From NCBI GenBank assembly GCA_001510575.1, contig LNGK01000004.1:3904667-3968666 (forward strand): a stretch of DNA of 64,000 nucleotides, given 5' to 3'. The DNA comes from Knoxdaviesia capensis (lineage: Eukaryota; Ascomycota; Sordariomycetes; Microascales; Gondwanamycetaceae). A program made the position numbers and the translations under genes. The notes under the pieces were generated by a model. That model worked only from the letters and a program-made list of their open reading frames with translations, did no database searches and was not told the origin of the DNA. Shown piece after piece: positions 11,777-24,997 of the stretch. Numbering within the stretch: position 1 is the stretch's first letter; every line of letters begins with the position of its first letter.

Positions 11777-14700
11777 CTAAGCATCTCCAGATATCGAAGG
11801 AAGTGGCTTACGGTCGCCCAGAGTCACCTCTGAAGCGCCGTTACCAGGTTGATGTTCCATGATATGCGAGTTTTCCATCTCAATGTCCGCGCGACTGGGG
11901 CCCGGGGAATCAAGCCCCGACCGCTCATCCGCCACTCCGCTGTCGACCGAGCCGGGCTTGCCCTCGCTCAAACCGGTGACCGAGGCGTCACGGGACTGCT
12001 GTCCACCGTTATGGCCCGACGGTCCCATGCCACCCATAGTCATGTCACCACCGGACGGAGGCATCGACATGCCGGGGTATCCGTCAGGTCCGGTACCGTA
12101 TGCGCCGGGGGGCAACGGCATGCCGGAGCCAGGCATTCCCAGGGGGCCGGAAAAACGCGCCTTGCGCCGCAGGCTGCTCGCTTTGCCACGGACCTGCTCG
12201 GGGAGGTCATCCGGGTCCTCGACGCCATACTGTGCCATCATCCGCTGCAGCTTCGTCGGACGGGGCTTACGCGTGCTGCGCGACTCCTCCGTAAGTGGCG
12301 GCGGCTCCTTAGCCACGTGGCAGAACTTGAAGAGCTCTTGACGGAAGTAGTTCGTCTCCTTGACCAGCAGAATCTCCGCACCTTCTATCTTGCGGAGATA
12401 GAACCGCTGGATCTCGGGGTCTGGATCGGTCGTCGGGGCTTGGGCAACGAACGGCTCAATGTGCTTCTGGAATGACCGTGCGTTTTCGATGATCTTCTCC
12501 AGAACCTCCTCTTCGTCTGGCCGGAAAGGAAGGCCCGGGATCTCGTCGAACCAAGCAATAAGATCCTCGAGCTTCGGCCGTGCCGCGTCACGCGGAATCC
12601 GCACGCGATGGTCACAGATGGGGCAGGCCCACTGGAACTGCACGTCGTCCCTGACCTTGCCCCGAGCAATCTTCAGGCATTTGCCGTGGTACCACTCGTG
12701 GCAGATTCCGCATTCAATCATCATACCCGCCTCAACTCGGCGGCAAATGCAGAACACCTCTCGGTTGGTGGGATCCTCCCAACGGGTTGTCTTAGAATCC
12801 GGGCTGGGTTCGCGGGATGCTGGCTCGGCCGGGTCCCGAGGCTTATCGTGGACCACGTCGAAACAATCAACATTGCGCTCGAGAACGTAGTCGAGGTGGC
12901 TCTTGAGAATGTGCAGGGGCGCATTGGCCTTGCCGAAGAGCTTCTTGCCCTTACGCATCCAGTCTTCGTGGCGTTTTTGCTCCTTCTCAAGATCAACCGT
13001 GCCCGCAGGCTTCGAGTTCAGCTCCTCGAGCTTCTTCATCATCTCGCACACCTCGGAGTACTTGGGGCGTTCCTTCGGGTCTCGCTTGTGTGATCGCTCC
13101 AATAGATCAGCAATCTGTCGATAGGCCTCGCGCTGCTTCTGGAGAATCTGGTCCACGCGTCCGAGGGTTTCCTTATACACCGGCAGGAAATTTGACTGGA
13201 CCCGGCCAGAGAGGGCTTCAAGTTGGGCGTAGTTGATGGTGTCGGCAGTTATAAGCTCCTTAGCTTTCAGCTCCCACTGCCGACCCGCATTCATCTGCTC
13301 CATAAAGAAGGTCAAATTGTCGTTGTAGGGAGCAATCTCAAGCGCAGTTCCCTCCTCAATGAGCTCTGTAACCTCATCAAGCGAGAGGAAGAGGCCCTTC
13401 CTAGCCCGAGCCTTTTCGTTCCACTTCATCTTTCCAAGCTCACGGGCAAGGTTGTCGATCTCCACCATGTCCACATTGAAGCTGCGCCCCTCTTCGAGAA
13501 GCTTCTCCACTTCAGCAACCTGCTGGGTGTGAACCTGTTCCAAAACACTAGCAGCATTCTTTCGGAAGACCTCGACGGCGTCGGCGCGTTCGCGGAGTTG
13601 CATGATCTCGGGGCAGTCGAAGCCGATATGTTCTGCTTCTTGGAGCAGGCGAGGAATGTTCGAGACATCGCGCGAATCCTTATCCTTCTGATCGCCGCCA
13701 TTCGCCCTCCGTTTTCCATTGAGTGTTAGCTTGTCGTTCTTGTCACTCTTTCGGCGGTTCTGCTGCTTCCGAACAATATAGGTCGTCGCCTCGTCAACCC
13801 AATCGTTGCACCTCTCGACAAACTCTCGGAGCAAAGGAAGTGATGGGATGTCAACGGGAATGCGCTCGCCTTCGTGTAGCAAAGCTCTGAGAGACTTGAG
13901 GGATGGGACAGCTTCGTCGTCGAGAAGCTTCTCATACTTCTCTTCCCAGACTTTAGGAGTGGCGGCTTTCTCGGCCACGCGTTTGTACGTCGACTCCATC
14001 AATTCGTTCGATTTTCGGTAGAACAGCACATGGTGTTTGCCGTGATTGCGGCCTTGTTCCGAGACCTCGCAGCATGGGTGGTGGCCAGCGTGAAGAAGAC
14101 ACATGACCTTTCCGGACTTCAGGCATTTGAATCTGGACAGATAGCAGAATGCCTTGCAGTAACAGCAGCTATATTCCTCTTCGGGAATGTCCTCGTCGTC
14201 AACTTCGAGCCGGAGAGGGCAGGTCGATTTCATGTCGGTAGTGCCAGAACTGCCCAGCGGACAGATATGAGCCGACGATTCCTTGTGGCGGGAAATGAAC
14301 TCGTCACGCCACGCGATTTCTCGGCGATTAATTCTCTCCAGGGCCGGGGCCAGCCATTTTGCCGTGGCGATGGACAGATTCGCCGGGGTTGTACTGTCCA
14401 CGGCAGTCCACAAAAGTTCATCGTGAGAGAAGCACGGCTGTCGTCGGAAGAGTTGCAGGCGGTCGACGCCGGCGAGTCCATAGGGCTCCCAATCGTTTGG
14501 TGCAAAGTTGACGGCTTCGTTGAAATTGAATCCATGGTTGAATCCGGCATGGTACGCCTGCGGAAACGTGATAACGAATTGGCCGGCTCTTTGGTCGACA
14601 GCATAGACACGAACTCCGGCTTTCTTCAGGTGATCGGGAGTGAGAAGGGTGACCAATTGGAAGAGAAGATCGGGTTGTGTTTCAAACAGTTCAGGCACGG

Positions 14701-16975
14701 CTTCCTTCATGACAGTTTCAAACTTTTCAGCATCAGCTGCAGGGATTCCGTACCAGGTCTTGGTGGCTCCGAAATGTTGGTAGTTGGCGGAGTACGAATA
14801 ATGGTCCTCGTTGTGCCAGCAAAAGGTTGAGAATATCATACCCACGTAGACCCACGGGACAGTCATTCCAGAAATGTCGCTCTTGATGTGGCGGAACAGA
14901 CTTTCGGGGTGCAAGGGGAGGATGTTGAGATTCCAAGGATCCGCCGAGAAAGGATTCGTTGGTTGGCGTTCCAGGGTGGGGAATCCAGATCCATGGGTGG
15001 TGCAATGGATATCAGCGCCATACTCAACTTCCACCGTCTCTTCAATATCCGCGACAAGACGCCAAAATTCGTTCTCAACATCTTCTTCGGTAACTGGCCG
15101 CGGTCCTCCATGAACTTCGTCGGTAGGCATCTTCTTCTCAAAGTAAGACTGCTTGAATTCGGCAGCTTTCTGTTGGAACTGTTTGAGCGAATAAACGCCA
15201 CCTTCTTCAAATCCAAAATTGCCGTCTCCGACAAGGCATCTTGGGCAATTCCATTCGGGAGGTGGAGCGGTTCGAAGAGGGGGGTCCAAGCAGAGGCCGT
15301 GATAGGCATGATCGCAAGAGTCGCACAGTATCAAGGCCCCGGCGCTTTCTCCTTTGCCACAAGATTCACATTTCTCTCCAGGTACTGAATTTTCGTCCCG
15401 CGGAGTTCTTGGGGCTGACGGGCGGAACACGGACATGTGAGAGCCAGCCACAGTGGGGATCGTTTCCTTTCGCAGGCGCTTGCTCCGGCGGCTGCCATTT
15501 TCACCATCGTCTTTGTCGGAATTTCGCTTATTTGAGTCGACACTATCGCAGCTCATGCGGCGTTTCAGCTCCGGCAGGCCAAGGCCGGATGGGCGGTATT
15601 CGGGAGTGTTTTTGGCGGAGGAAATCGGACTCCCGAATGGCTTCATAGGAGTAGCGCTCTTCGGGTCGGCAGAACTGGAGGCAACCGGGCGGTTGACACT
15701 GGTGAATCCAGAATTTACCGCGGTGAATCCTCCTGAGTTTATAGCCTTGAATCCACCCGAGGCAACAGGGGCGGCGTTGGCCATGCTGGTGTCGCCCTCT
15801 TCGTCTTTAAGCGGAGTATTTAGACTGGCCTGAAGAGCATCAGTAGCTTGTCGAGCGGGCGAGTCGGCGCGCATGCTAGACGGAGTGCCAACGGTGGAGC
15901 GCTTGACGGGGGTTTGGGCTGGGCTCGGAGTGAATGGGCCGCCGTATTCGAGTTCAAGTTGTTGTTGCACACCAGGCTTGGCGAGTTTGAGATAATCCTC
16001 GTAAGGGCATAGCCAGCGCTGGTACGAGTTTTTGAGCGAGGTGGACAGTGATGACATGATCTTTCCGCTGTAGCCAAGATCGCGGCCGATTTCAGCCCAC
16101 TTCTTGAGCTTGCAGACCTTGTCAAAGCCGCCCCGCGACTCAACAGCCTTCTTTAGCTTATATAGATCGAGCGGTTTCTTGTCGACGTAGGGCAGTCGGT
16201 GGAGGTTTGTGCCTTGTTGCTTGTGGAACTTCGATAGGGCGTCTAGATAGGTAAGATTTGCACGAGTGCCTATAATGGTGAGAAAAGGCGAATTAGCTAC
16301 CACATCTCACAGCCCGAAACAGAACCACCTCGACGAGAAATGTAGCGTGAAAAGAAGAGATCGGAGGAGAAAAACTTACTGCCTTCTACGGAGTTAAGCT
16401 CTTGCTTGCGAGTGCGGAAGTGGAATTTCTGGCGAAAAGGAAAACGTAATGGTCAGCCATCCGTCTTGAAACGTCCTTCGGAGAGTGTTCAAGTCACTCT
16501 GGCCGCCAGGTGCAGGAAGCGACCGAAGACTAGACGGCTAGAGACTTACCTCGGTGTCAATAGCAAAGTCCGGATTCCAAGACTCCGGAGGAACAACCTT
16601 GCACAGGCCGTACTGGCTGGCTTCTGGGGAGATCTTTCGCATGTACTCCATGGGATCTTTCCATTCCTCCTCGGTGGGATAGTATGTCGGGGCCTCTTCC
16701 AAGCCGTGCGGCCGCGATTTCTTCTTAGTCGGCTCGCGGACGGCGGTGGGTTGGCCCTTGCGCTCGACGGAGGAGAGGTCGAGAGGAGCACTTCTCATCG
16801 CGCTCAGGGGGGTTTGTGAGGGTGGGTGGAAGCCATTGGAGCTGACTTGCGACTTCATTTTGGGGGCGGTGCTGCCATTGACACTGGGAGAGGCTCGAGA
16901 ACTGGTGAAGCTGTAACTCTGGGGAGCGGCGGTATTGGCGTAAGAGCCACTGCTGGCGGAGGGTGTGGACACCAT
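11777..16975 (-). CDS. kdm5: KDM5/JARID1-type histone H3K4 demethylase
   Basis: Three exons: 16975-16550 (phase 0), 16428-16380 (49 nt) and 16269-11777, giving about 1655 residues. Domains in order: JmjN (about 95-160, YYPTEEEWKDPMEYMRKI, completed by KFHFRTRKQELNSVEG in exon 2); ARID (about 160-252); PHD finger 1 (about 459-504, CESCGKGE ... CDSCDHAYHGLC); JmjC (about 617-767) with Fe(II) ligands H644, E646 (FCWHNED) and H732 (YHAGFNHG); C5HC2 zinc finger (about 842-895, SCCYCKAFC ... CCE); a long PLU-1-like helical region; PHD finger 2 (about 1329-1380, FCICRR ... CGICHEWYHGKC). This is the full KDM5 architecture, and the iron ligands predict activity. The family removes methyl groups from H3K4 and represses transcription. 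The C-terminal roughly 130 residues are Gly/Pro/Met-rich and probably disordered. A Ser/Thr-rich linker with FxAxNSGGF-like repeats (KAINSGGF, TAVNSGFTSVN) lies between ARID and PHD1. Confidence 0.96.
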
Positions 16976-19900
16976 TTCGGGTGGCGGCGGGCTGAAAAAG
17001 AACGTGGTGGAGGAGGATTATGGGATCGTCCGAACGGAGAATCGCGGAAGGGAGGAGTCAATTCGAGGAGTATGAGTTATGCTGATGGCGCCCGGAAGCC
17101 GTGAACGATTGACGGGAGCATTCTACTGCAGACCGACGAAAAACCGTTCAAGGCTGATATGACAGTTAGGGGGGGTGGAAGGCCAAAGGTCAGAGTCGAT
17201 CTCGTCGCATCGCCGAAGATGTGGGCAAACAAAGAGTCGAGGAAGGAATGCACAAATGGACAAGTTCGGCAGCGAATGCGAGGAGAAAGATGTCGAGTGA
17301 GCCGAGCCGGGATCAGGCTGGCCGAGAAAAGCCGAACCGAAGGAAAGGTTATCGATACAGTGAAAGACGAAATCTGGGTTGTTTTGAACTCTGGTGTTAG
17401 TGGGAGCCCAGTCACGGAAACAACAAGACACCGAGTCACGGAAAGAAACACCAACAAGTCAAGACAAGAGCCGATTAAATACAGGCAAATGCCGGCAGAA
17501 AAAGAGGCACAACTACCAACCTTGACAAGATAACGAGCGACCAACCGAACAGGCAAGAGATTGAGAGTGTATAAGAGAAGACGGAGGAGGGAGAAGCCGA
17601 GAGAGAGCAAAAGCCGAGCAGGGAGTGGACGGAGAACAAGAACCCGATGCGGCAAAGAGATCTTGCACGGAATGGGGGAAGAAGCTCTCAGTAATAGACA
17701 CAGAAGAATCGAAGAGTGCGGTGGCAGAAAGCAAGACGAGAGAGAATAGCAAAAGGAAAGAAACCGGAGAGAAAAGAGCAGAGGAAGAGAGAAAGGAATG
17801 AAGGTGTGTGGGGAGATGAATGGAGGAGGGAAAAAATGAAGGTGGAAGAGGAGGAGGGAGAAGAGCGAGGAAAAGAGAACAGAAGAGCGAGAGAATGGGA
17901 TAATAAGAGGATTTGGCGTGAGGTTGTGCGGGTCAAGAATTATAGTGAGGGAAGGTTAAGTAATAGTGTGTATATAACATAAAAGCCTTGCAAGTACAGT
18001 GAGGTTTACAGCGTATCATTCAAGATCCGGGCAAAGTACCCGGTACAAGGCGTGCTGATTAGATCACCGAATGCGACGGTGGGCCTGGAGCGGGATGGTA
18101 CACGCAACTTTGGTGGACTTTGGCTGGCCGGCCCAGGTACCTGTCCAGGCTCTTTCCAGCAATCGGGTTATCAGCTGCAAAGTACGCGATACTTCGTCGG
18201 CTAGTGTGGTGTGGATTTCCAGCAACGTACGAGGTCCAAAGTGGAAGTCGCTGGTAGTGCTGAAGGGTTTTTATTAGAGGAAGGTCCGGCTTATATATCA
18301 AGCACAGTAGAAATCGGTGATGATACCTGTTTTTTTCCTTCCTTTTTCTTGTAATTACATGTTCCTTTCCCGGTAGCCATCAGGTTTGCGATTGGAAACT
18401 CCCGTTTGCTGCATATACCGGTTATCTACATATATGCGTATGGCATATATTGTAGATGTAGTTCCATAGTAGGGTTAGTCTGTATTATACGATCGAAAAT
18501 CAACTGCTGGAATCAGCTAGACCTGCGTCTCTCCCTTACGAGGAGACTGACTTAGGTGGATGTACCATGGTACATGATACCTCCAGGAATTAAAATGTGG
18601 TTTTTTTCTCACTCTCTTTTTGGTGGTCCGTGTCTTGGCCTGAAATCCAGGGAACCGGGCATTTCAACAGATACACTTGATCGGGTTAGTTTCTGAGCCA
18701 ACCTGTGTGTGTATAAGTCAGAAATAGGAACCCTCCAAATGACGCTATTTGCGTGTGGTTAGGGTTCATGATCTTTTTTGCGGAGTAACTATTAAGTCAG
18801 TCAGTAGGGCAAGTCTAGTAAATAGTGTGGAAGGGGGTGGTGGATGTGCAAGATGGCGAAAGGTTCGATATATTGGGAAATAAATATACCCTCACTCATT
18901 CCAACACCTATCAGATAATACTTGCAATCTGGAAACCCGAGCTCGGACGCACGCCCTTGCATCATCAGTCAGTCTGAACAAATCCCATGATGTGAGTGAC
19001 ACTTGTCAAGGAACCAGAGTGAGAGAGGAATTTTGGCTGTGGAAGCCCACTAATTCTTAATTATTTTTCCCTCTTTTTTTTCCCTCGCGATCCGGAACAG
19101 TTCTAGATTCCTGGTGCCGGTGATCAGGTTTAATTAGCTTCCCCCTCAGTATCGTATCCCACCCAGGCTGGTGGCAGATATATGGCACCGCCCAATCTCA
19201 CCATCACAGACTTCCAGCTGGCGCCAATGCTTCTGCGACAACATTGTGTTCTCTTTATTCTAGTCTCCTAACGTAGTCTCGAGATCGCTGGCCGGACCAT
19301 CCATACACTCCATTCATCTGCATCTATTGGCCAACTTGGGTCGTGCTTTTAGGCACTCCGTCTCTCGGGGTTTGTACTCCCCTGGCTTCTCCATTTCCAA
19401 CCCCCATCGGAAATCGACGGCCACTAACGAGGACGATAAGCATCGGAACCCGCCCACGTTGCATTCCTTTTTTTTTCTGCCTCTTGCTTTAGCGGTCGTC
19501 GTGTGTTATACGACATAGACGCTGTTAGATGCACGCGTTTTGAGCCGCTGTGCCTGATTTTCCTACTCTGCTTCATTGAACTCAACAACTGATCTGCTGG
19601 GCCCAAACTTGCTCAACTCCGTATATGAAGTCTTTCACTCTGAAAAGAAAAAAAAAACTTATACCCATCGCAGTGAGATATAAAATCCTCGCCATGTTCC
19701 TCAAAGTCCGATCAGATAAAACTTTCCTGCCTCTCCCAACCAAGAACGCCGACACTAACACGCAGTGCCGATGCCGGCCGCCCGGATTTGCTTTGTCATC
19801 TTCCCGCGACATCACCGACCCCATAGCCGAGCATCTACTGTAGACATCGACGTCCACACCCTGCAGTCAAAGAGCGGGCTCGACAAGGCAAAAGGTTCAT

Positions 19901-20013
19901 GTTTCACGGAGTCTAGGAAATCCCCAAGTAGTAGATATCATTAAAAAGGATCAGAAATATCCATAACCATCCAGCTCATAAGCATCGTACAAAGAAGAGA
20001 AAGAACCACATAC
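16976..20013. other. Gene-free 3 kb, includes long leader of the KDM5 gene
   Basis: From about 16976 to 17950 the KDM5 coding strand is strongly pyrimidine-rich (the plus strand is a GA-rich tract), which suggests a long transcribed leader. A TATCGAT motif occurs at about 17351. From 18000 to 20013 the sequence is of mixed composition, with TTAGGG-like elements near 18471 and 18763 and no frame or splice pattern I could support as a gene. Confidence 0.5.
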
Positions 20014-21134
20014 TCACTGCACAGCTTTTGGTGCCCGTTTCTTTCGCAGCAGTTTATCCACGTCCTTCTGGCCTCTAACACGCAGACTCAATTCCTTCAT
20101 CATGTGTCCCCAGTGGTTAGTGCTCCCACATTCCGGACACCGAACCGTAACCGGGACAACCGGCGGATTGGCCTGCGCCGAGCTACGATGCGCGTCCTCC
20201 GCCGAGAGCGCGGCATGCGCCCAGCACTTCAAATGTCCGGCGGCCTCGCACGCGGAATGCGAGCATACGGCATACAGGCCCTGGTCGGGCTCCAGCGCGT
20301 CCCCGCAGTGCACGCAGTCGCCCGCCGTCTCAAACGCGAACAGCGTGTGTGTTTTGTGTGCGTAATCCTTCAGCGGCTCGTATCCGAGCGGCAGCGCGTG
20401 GATGCCCCACACCGCAGCCTCGGCCGACGGCTCTCCCACTGCGTCAGCCGCCGCCGCCAGTGCGGCCCCCGAGGCCGTGGACTCTGGCGGCGGCGCAAAG
20501 TCCGAGAGCACCGACAGCGTGCGCTGCAGCGGCTCGACGTCGGCGCGCGCACAGTACTTGTCCCACGCCGCCAGCGCGTCGCGGTTGAAAAAGTGCAGCG
20601 ACAGCGGCCAGCGCGCGAAACTGGGCACGCGCAGCAGTAGTTGCAGATTCGACAAGATCGACGGCAAACTGGCGGTGGGGCGCCGCGGGTGGCCGTTGCG
20701 CTTTGTTTGGGTCGATATCGTGAGCCGCGATTCCACGGGGATGTGGAGGGAGATGTGTGGGTTGGTCAACGCCCATCTTAGGGTTTGGTCAGCAACCGAA
20801 CGAGCAGAAAATCAACATAAAAGGTGAAAAAAAGGAGGCAGACCCGGTCGGGGATACAGGGGTGGGTGGAGGAGGTTCGGGGTTTTGTAAATGCTCACTC
20901 AAATTTCAGCGCCGCGATCATACTGGGAAACCCGGAGACTAGCCCGACCATTTCCCACGGCCGCAGACTTTGTCGCGATGTCCGCGCGGCACCGCCTTTG
21001 ACTTCGCCATTGTGCTGCTTGAGCCGGCGCGGGGGGTTCGGCGTGGATCCGATATACACCGACGCGTGCCGGACGGTCGACCGAAGTAAATACACGGTGT
21101 ATAGTGGGGGGATTGGCTTGGGAACTGCTGTCAT
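20014..21134 (-). CDS. slx1: Structure-specific endonuclease subunit SLX1
   Basis: Exons 21134-20899 and 20776-20014 are joined by a 122-nt phase-2 intron (GTGAGC donor, CCCTAAG acceptor), giving about 332 residues. The N-terminal GIY-YIG nuclease domain is clear: YTVYLLRS, then SVYIGSTPNPPRRLKQHNGE. The catalytic glutamate lies in AALKFEWALTNPH, which is restored exactly at the exon junction. The C-terminal RING/PHD-like zinc domain has CVHCGDALEPDQGLYAVCSH, CEAAGHLKC and CPECGSTNHWGHM. SLX1 is the catalytic half of SLX1-SLX4, which cuts branched DNA such as 5' flaps and Holliday junctions in the nucleus; SLX4 is not in the window. It is transcribed in the same direction as sf3a3, about 500 nt downstream of that gene's stop codon. 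Confidence 0.93.
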
Positions 21135-21633
21135 TTCGAGGAATGGTGGCGGGAGTCTGCAAAGACGTGTACAAAGGAAACCATTGCGAGGTGGGATGTC
21201 CCACAGTCCCCGTGCATATAAGCCGTTTGCAAAGTTGATTGTTTGTGGTTTTGTTGGAATGAAAATTAACCCCAAATTCAAGGAGGCACAAATAGGCACC
21301 AAGACTGCATTAGTCAGGATTTCTCGCGATAGACGCCAAATGCGATTGTACAGTGCCTCAAGTTCGTTCGAGGCGGGACTAAAGCACGTCGCTGCAGAAA
21401 TACTCAAAAATCACGACATGCGAAGGCATTACAATGAAGCCGATACGTCTTGAACGTGGATTGTTTCATGATACAATTAGAGAGCCGGGCTCCGTCCCGC
21501 ACAAAGAGAGAGAGAAAAGCAGCCAAAACGTCTAAATGCCGACGAGCTCCGAATCGTATCAATATATATGGCCCGTGTCCTCCAACTCCAGATACCAGCA
21601 AGCGCAAAGCAAACACCAGACAGCCAGTAACCC
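21135..21633. other. Intergenic between sf3a3 and slx1
   Basis: About 500 nt between the sf3a3 stop codon and the slx1 start, both on the minus strand. It must contain the sf3a3 3' end and the slx1 promoter. No further gene was seen. Confidence 0.5.
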
Positions 21634-23242
21634 TTACAGCAATCCCTGCTTCTGGAGATCGTAGTACACCTTCTCCGGCATCACGTTTCCCTCACCGTCC
21701 TCCATCTGCACCACCGCCGACTCGTCAACCTTGGTCTTCTTCTGCTCGCGCTGGATCTTCTCCCACAGCTTGACAGCCTGGTCGATCGACGTGATGTCGC
21801 GGAACAGCGCGGTGCTGGTGACGCCGAGACACCGCAGGCCGTACACGTGGCGCGCCTCGTTGAAGTGCTTGTCGAACGCACGCCGGCCCATGTACACAAA
21901 GTTTCCGCAGATCTCGCACGGGAACTCCACGCCGAGGCCGTGCAGCCGGTACAGCCAGAACGGGATCGGCTTGCCGTCCCACGCCAGCGGCAACTTCAGC
22001 GGATTGTAGAGCTTATCGTCGCCGTCGTCCTCGTCGTCGTCTTCGTCGTCGAGCGGACCATCCAGGCCGCCCTCGGGCGCCTTGTTCGTCAGGATCAGTA
22101 GGCTCTCGAGTTCTTGTCTGCGCTCGCGGTCCGTCATGCCCTGCTTCCGCTCGACGTTGACGCGTGTGTCGGTGCGCTCCGTGTTCATCAGCGTCGTGAG
22201 CTTCTTGATACGAAACTCCCGCTGTGCTACCGCCTTCTCCTTCAGCCGCGTTGCTGACACACCGCTGATCTTGGTCTCGCTAGCTTCCTCCGCGGCTTTC
22301 GCATCAGCGTTGGCCTGCGCGGCTTTCAAATGCTTCCGTCCCGTCAAGTGCGCGTTGTACACGTTCTGGTTCTTGAATTCCTTTTCGCAATCCTCGCAGT
22401 ATACAGCATCTGGTGAACTCAGCGCGCGACCTGTCGATTCGACACCTGTCGCGCCGCTGCCGGGGGCTTTCCAGAGCTCAAGCTCGTCCTTCTCCCACGC
22501 AGCCTCGAACTCGTCGTAGAATTCCGCCAACACCTTGTCGTTGTCATCCAGGGGCCGGGTCCGTTTCAGAAAGCTCTCCAGGTAATCTACCAGATCACCA
22601 ACGTAACGAAAATAGTCGTCGGTAAGTTTGTCAGTTCTCTTGGCACCTCCGTTTCCAGCATTGAAGTTGTCGAAAACGTCAAGGTACTGCAGGTACGAGT
22701 GTCGCTTCACGCCCTGTAGGTTGAGGAACAGCTCGTAGTGGGCGTACAGATCGAAGAACCGGCCGAATCCTTCCTCGCCGGAAAAGATAGAGTCGACGAT
22801 GTAAGGCATCATTCCCGAATCACCGCCCGGCCGCCGGCGATACCGTTGTTCCGCATTGTCGGCCTGTTCGTTGGGATACTTCGCGTGGTGGTCGCGGATG
22901 GCCGTTACTTGCTTGTAGAATTCGTCGAACTGGTTGTCTCCAGCAGAGATCTGTTGTATCTCGGCTGCCCGCGCCCCGCTCTCATCGTTATAGATTCCGA
23001 TAAGATTCTTCGATTGCGACTGCAGCTGCTCAAGAAGTTGTGCGATCTCGTGGTCTCGATTTAAGCGGTCACGGATCTAAAAAATGCAATCACCAACAAG
23101 TCAGTCCGTCAGATCTGTAGATCAGCAATAGATGGATATGAGCCGAACTCACGTGTTTGGGATCTTCCGTCAACCGCTCCGAGATTGCCTGCTCCAGGCG
23201 CTCGATATCCTCATGGATGTACCGCTGCTCCTCCAAAATCAT
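21634..23242 (-). CDS. sf3a3: U2 snRNP splicing factor SF3A subunit 3 (Prp9/SF3a60)
   Basis: Exons 23242-23153 (30 codons, MILEEQRYIHEDIERLEQAI) and 23076-21634 flank a 76-nt phase-0 intron (GTGAGT donor, TTTTTTAG acceptor), giving 510 residues. The N-terminus carries the SF3a60 helical region (IRDRLNRDHEIAQLL, QFDEFYKQVTAIRDHH). A U1-type C2H2 finger follows (YCEDCEKEF, HLTGRKH), then an acidic stretch (DDEDDDEDDGDD). The C-terminal matrin-type finger reads CEICGNFVYMGRRAFDKHF, then ARHVYGLRCLG. SF3a60 bridges SF3a and the U2 snRNP and is needed for pre-spliceosome formation. The length agrees with human SF3A3 (501 residues). The gene is divergent from fal1, another RNA-processing gene, with under 400 nt between the two start codons. 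Confidence 0.96.
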
Positions 23243-23639
23243 CGTGCCAATCGTAAGACAACTGGTTTGAGTTTTAGTAAGATGAGAGGAAATCGAAGAC
23301 GTACAGCTTCAGGTTTGGCGATGAATCTGTCGGGGATAGATTTTGTCGGTGAATGTTGTAGTTTGATGATGTTTGCTGGTGATGAGTTGCTGGGCAAAAA
23401 AAGTTTCGCCGTCGCGGCGCGTTTGATAGTGGTAAAAAGCATCGGCTAATTTGCGGAATATCCGCGTCTGGCGCTTATCGATTTGCGAGAAAAAAAAAAG
23501 TGTCGACCGCCAAAGTCAACTGCCACCATCTTCCCACATCGACATCATATCTGTAACACCACCCCCCAGTTCAAGAATACATTTCGTTCTGAAATTGTTA
23601 TCTATTTTTTTATTCTTTTCCCCCAACTGATCTCACACC
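23243..23639. promoter_or_regulatory. Divergent sf3a3/fal1 promoter
   Basis: Only about 400 nt separate the start codons of sf3a3 (-) and fal1 (+), so the two core promoters lie close together and may be co-regulated. A TTATCGAT motif occurs at 23475-23482, followed by an A-run (about 23491-23500). A T/C-rich stretch precedes the fal1 ATG. Confidence 0.6.
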
Positions 23640-24997
23640 ATGGCTGAAGGCGCGAATCGCGGCGGCATTGACCGCAAGACCGATGACCGAATGGAATTCA
23701 GTACCTCGAAGGAGGTCACCGTTCATCCCACCTTCGAATCGATGTCATTGAAGGGTAAGTTCAGACCTTCTTGGCAGTATGCCGATGCCGTTGCATCTTT
23801 AATGTGCTAACTATCCCGATTTAGAAAACCTTCTCCGCGGAGTTTATGCCTACGGTTACGAATCCCCCTCGGCGGTGCAGTCCCGCGCCATCGTCCAAAT
23901 CTGCAAGGGTCGCGACACGATTGCCCAGGCCCAATCCGGAACGGGTAAAACAGCGACATTCTCCATCAGCATGCTCCAGGTTATCGACACAGCGGTTCGC
24001 GAGACTCAGGCTCTCGTTCTCTCACCGACGCGCGAGTTGGCCACGCAGATCCAGTCCGTGGTGATGGCCCTCGGCGACTACATGAACGTGCAGTGCCACG
24101 CGTGCATTGGCGGCACGAACGTCGGCGAAGACATCCGGAAGCTCGACTACGGCCAGCACATTGTGTCGGGAACCCCCGGCCGTGTGGCCGACATGATCCG
24201 CCGCCGCCACCTGCGCACGCGCCACATCAAGATGCTGGTTCTCGACGAAGCTGACGAGCTGCTCAACCGCGGATTCCGCGAACAGATCTACGACGTGTAC
24301 CGCTACCTGCCGCCGGCAACCCAGGTTGTCGTGGTCAGCGCCACCCTCCCGTACGATGTGCTCGACATGACTACCAAGTTCATGACCGACCCTGTGCGCA
24401 TCCTGGTGAAGCGTGACGAGTTGACGTTGGAAGGCCTGAAGCAGTACTTTATCGCTGTCGAGAAGGAGGACTGGAAGTTCGATACGCTGTGTGACCTGTA
24501 CGATACCCTGACGATCACCCAGGCTGTCATCTTCTGCAACACCCGCCGCAAGGTCGACTGGCTGACGGAGAAGATGCGCGACGCCAACTTCACCGTCAGC
24601 AGCATGCACGGAGACATGCCCCAGAAGGAACGAGACAGCATCATGAACGAGTTCCGTCGCGGAGACAGCCGCGTCCTTATTTCGACTGACGTCTGGGCTC
24701 GTGGTATTGATGTCCAGCAAGTCAGCTTGGTCATTAACTACGACTTGCCCAGCAACCGTGAAAACTACATCCACCGCATTGGTCGTAGCGGTCGTTTCGG
24801 ACGCAAGGGCGTGGCCATCAACTTTGTGACGACCGAGGATGTTCGGATTCTTCGAGATATTGAAAGTCAGCCATCCCCCTATATTCATCCATCTACCTCT
24901 CCCCCGAAGTGACCTGTCTAACATTCTTGACATCATAGTGTACTACTCCACGCAAATCGACGAAATGCCGATGAATGTAGCCGACCTCATCGCTTAA
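23640..24997 (+). CDS. fal1: DEAD-box RNA helicase eIF4A3/FAL1
   Basis: Three exons, 23640-23754, 23825-24865 and 24939-24997, give about 404 residues; both introns (70 and 73 nt) are phase 1, and the second has a CTAAC branch. The DEAD-box motifs are all present: Q-motif region (GYESPSAVQSRAI), motif I AQSGTGKT, Ia PTRELA, II DEAD in VLDEADELL, III SAT, V ARGIDV and VI HRIGRSGR. The final 59-nt exon supplies the conserved tail YYSTQIDEMPMNVADLIA. The sequence is closer to eIF4A3/FAL1 than to eIF4A1 (for example TSKEVTVHPTFESM and the C-terminus). FAL1 acts in 18S rRNA processing in yeast; eIF4A3 is the core of the exon junction complex in intron-rich eukaryotes, and either or both roles may apply here. 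Confidence 0.96.
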
